A stretch of DNA of 64,000 nucleotides from Methanobacteriaceae archaeon. Lineage in GTDB: Archaea > Methanobacteriota > Methanobacteria > Methanobacteriales > Methanobacteriaceae. The stretch's first letter is position 1, and each line of letters starts with the position of its first letter. Shown here in pieces: positions 62,525 to 64,000 of this stretch. The stretch covers positions 1 to 64,000 of the forward strand of contig JAQXTL010000006.1 of assembly GCA_029219465.1 (NCBI GenBank). Direction: 5' to 3'. Both the position numbers and the translations under genes were made by a program. The notes beneath the pieces are model-generated. The model had not been told where the DNA came from, searched no databases, and saw nothing but the letters and a program-made list of their open reading frames with translations.

Positions 62525-64000
62525 ATGAATGTAGATAGTTTCGGAAGATATAGAAATTTATTACTACCATTGATGGATTGTGTTTCTGTAGTCCTAGGAT
62601 ATTACTTTATGTTTGCTTTAACTACAGATTCTTTCATAATACATCAAACAAACATAATATCGATTGACAATTTTATAACAAGCATTATTCTTGCTATAAT
62701 TATTTTGCAAATTGTTTTTAGACTAACAAAAAGACACACAAATATCATCCGTTACGAAACTAATCAAGACTACATTATGTATATCATTCTTTCAGTAGTG
62801 TCTCTTCTCATAGTTGCAATTATTGAAGATATAATGGGTATAAACAATCCTTCAATTAAGTTCAACTTAGCAACAGGTATTGTAATAGGTGCAATAACTG
62901 TAGTTTACCGTTTAGGAATAAAATATGCATTATTATCCGACCTTGCTCACAGAGGAATCAATTATGCGCCTAAAAATCAGAAAAGATTACTCATAATTGG
63001 TGGAGGGTATTCTGCAAACAATATTATCAAAACACTTCAAACTTCCCTTAAAGGAAAATACGAAATTATTGGTATTATTGACGATAACAAGAAACGTTTA
63101 GGTTATTCCGTTGCAGGAGTAAAAATTATCGGTAACAGAAACCATATCCAAAAAATATGTGAAAACGAAGATATTGACACAATATTCTTTACAATCGTAA
63201 ATATCGATAACAAGAACAAAAAAGAGATTTTGGAAATCTGTAGTAAAACTTCTGCAAAAGTAAAAACATTACCGGATTTAAGAGAAATCATCTCTTCTGA
63301 AAACTTATATGGAAAATTAAAAGACATTGAGATTGAAGATTTACTTGGAAGAGAACCAGTAGAGCTTGACAACAACAATATTCAAAGTATTATCGGAGAT
63401 AAAGTTGTTTTAGTAACTGGTGGAGGAGGATCTATCGGATCTGAACTCTGCAGACAGGTAATGCTTCACCATCCAAAGAAATTATTGATGATAGATATCT
63501 ATGAAAATAGCTTATACGATATTGAATTGGAACTTAAAGACAAATATCCAAGTGAAAATATTAAAGCAGTTGTTGCAAACATCAGAGACAGAAGAAGAAT
63601 GTTGGAATTATTCGAAGAACATCAACCAGAAGTTGTATTCCACGCAGCAGCACACAAACATGTTCCTTTAATGGAAAATAACCCAACTGAAGCTATTAAA
63701 AATAATATCTTTGGAACTTACAATTTAGTAAATGCAGCTGATAAGTACAATACAAGTCGTTTTATATTAATTTCAACAGATAAAGCTGTTAATCCGACAA
63801 ACATAATGGGTGCTACCAAAAGATTATGTGAAATGATTATTCAGGCAAAAAATAAAGAAAGTGAAACTGACTTTGTAGCAGTTCGTTTTGGAAATGTTTT
63901 AGGAAGTAACGGATCTGTTGTACCATTGTTTAAAAAACAAATCGCAGAAGGCGGTCCAGTAACTGTAACTCATAAAGACATAACAAGATTCTTTATGACA
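62525..64000 (+). CDS. NDP-sugar epimerase/dehydratase, membrane type (partial)
   Basis: The first 492 codons of a CapD/PglF/WbpM-like protein; the gene runs off the right edge. Residues about 10-150 hold four membrane helices, 155-290 a CoA-binding-like Rossmann domain (RLLIIGGGYSANNIIKTL) and from about 293 the SDR catalytic domain with VLVTGGGGSIGSELCRQ and HAAAHKHVP. It probably makes a deoxyamino sugar for surface glycans. The start is the ATG at 62525, with GGATGAT upstream. Confidence 0.88.
   Translation, partial: MNVDSFGRYRNLLLPLMDCVSVVLGYYFMFALTTDSFIIHQTNIISIDNFITSIILAIIILQIVFRLTKRHTNIIRYETNQDYIMYIILSVVSLLIVAIIEDIMGINNPSIKFNLATGIVIGAITVVYRLGIKYALLSDLAHRGINYAPKNQKRLLIIGGGYSANNIIKTLQTSLKGKYEIIGIIDDNKKRLGYSVAGVKIIGNRNHIQKICENEDIDTIFFTIVNIDNKNKKEILEICSKTSAKVKTLPDLREIISSENLYGKLKDIEIEDLLGREPVELDNNNIQSIIGDKVVLVTGGGGSIGSELCRQVMLHHPKKLLMIDIYENSLYDIELELKDKYPSENIKAVVANIRDRRRMLELFEEHQPEVVFHAAAHKHVPLMENNPTEAIKNNIFGTYNLVNAADKYNTSRFILISTDKAVNPTNIMGATKRLCEMIIQAKNKESETDFVAVRFGNVLGSNGSVVPLFKKQIAEGGPVTVTHKDITRFFMT

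Overview
This window is the AT-rich chromosome of a hydrogenotrophic methanogenic archaeon of the order Methanobacteriales, most likely Methanobrevibacter or a close relative. The evidence is the 5' end of an archaeal 16S rRNA, the mer and hmd genes of the methanogenesis pathway, a complete FeGP-cofactor (hcg) cluster, the porCDABEF order, FtsZ next to SecE/Spt5, archaeal ribosomal stalk genes, RadB, an ABCE1-type ATPase and archaeal lipid synthesis. Box A promoters of the TTTATATA type and GGAGG/GGTGAT ribosome binding sites recur throughout. I see no prophage, insertion sequence, CRISPR array or defence island.

Layout. 1-790: the start of 16S rRNA (minus strand) and a long AT-rich leader, with a promoter pair shared with mer. 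0.8-9.6 kb: mer, the archaeosine radical-SAM gene, a DUF308 membrane protein, a TmcAL-like nucleotidyltransferase, then a very tight six-gene minus-strand operon (MoxR ATPase, VWA protein, NcsA-type tRNA thiolase, ubiquitin-like sulfur carrier, DUF89, DUF1932 reductase). 9.6-16.3 kb: a small surface protein, a DHPS-like protein, porCDABEF and fumarate hydratase alpha. 16.3-25.3 kb: an HTH-PhoU regulator with a membrane partner, hcgG, and divergently hmd-hcgABCDEF. 25.3-27.9 kb: tRNA-Thr and tRNA-Leu, then a ferredoxin/DUF4330/polymerase operon. 28-31 kb: a nickel/cobalt ECF transporter. 31-35.4 kb: an iron locus with feoA, feoB, two tandem 16-17 residue micro-ORFs, a structured RNA leader and a TctA-like permease. 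35.4-53 kb: a DASS carrier, a secretion ATPase with its membrane partner, translation and cofactor genes (EF-1beta, MfnE, Pth2, ABCE1), RadB, Sua5, an archaetidyl transferase, a MacB-like ABC exporter, FBP aldolase/phosphatase and ThiI. 53-61 kb: alaS and the rpl12-rpl10-rpl1-rpl11-spt5-secE-ftsZ block. 61-64 kb: a PK_C protein, a CofE-like ligase and a truncated NDP-sugar dehydratase.

How the genes fit together. Several loci serve energy metabolism and its metals. Mer and Hmd act on the C1 carrier, Por and fumarase feed assimilation, the hcg genes build the iron-guanylylpyridinol cofactor of Hmd, and the nik-like and feo transporters supply nickel and iron.

The least explained part is 31.3-34.2 kb. 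Four promoters there carry copies or variants of TTTAGG-N4-CCTAAA, a DtxR/IdeR-like operator, at similar positions around box A. One drives two duplicated micro-ORFs (MRSRSGISGVKTPNKK and MRSRSGIRGVKTPKDDE) with good ribosome binding sites. Another drives a roughly 300-nt leader with four tandem hairpins ahead of the TctA-like gene. The nik-like and hmd genes also have inverted repeats and foldable leaders. All function statements come from reading sequences and motifs by eye; no database or folding program was run.
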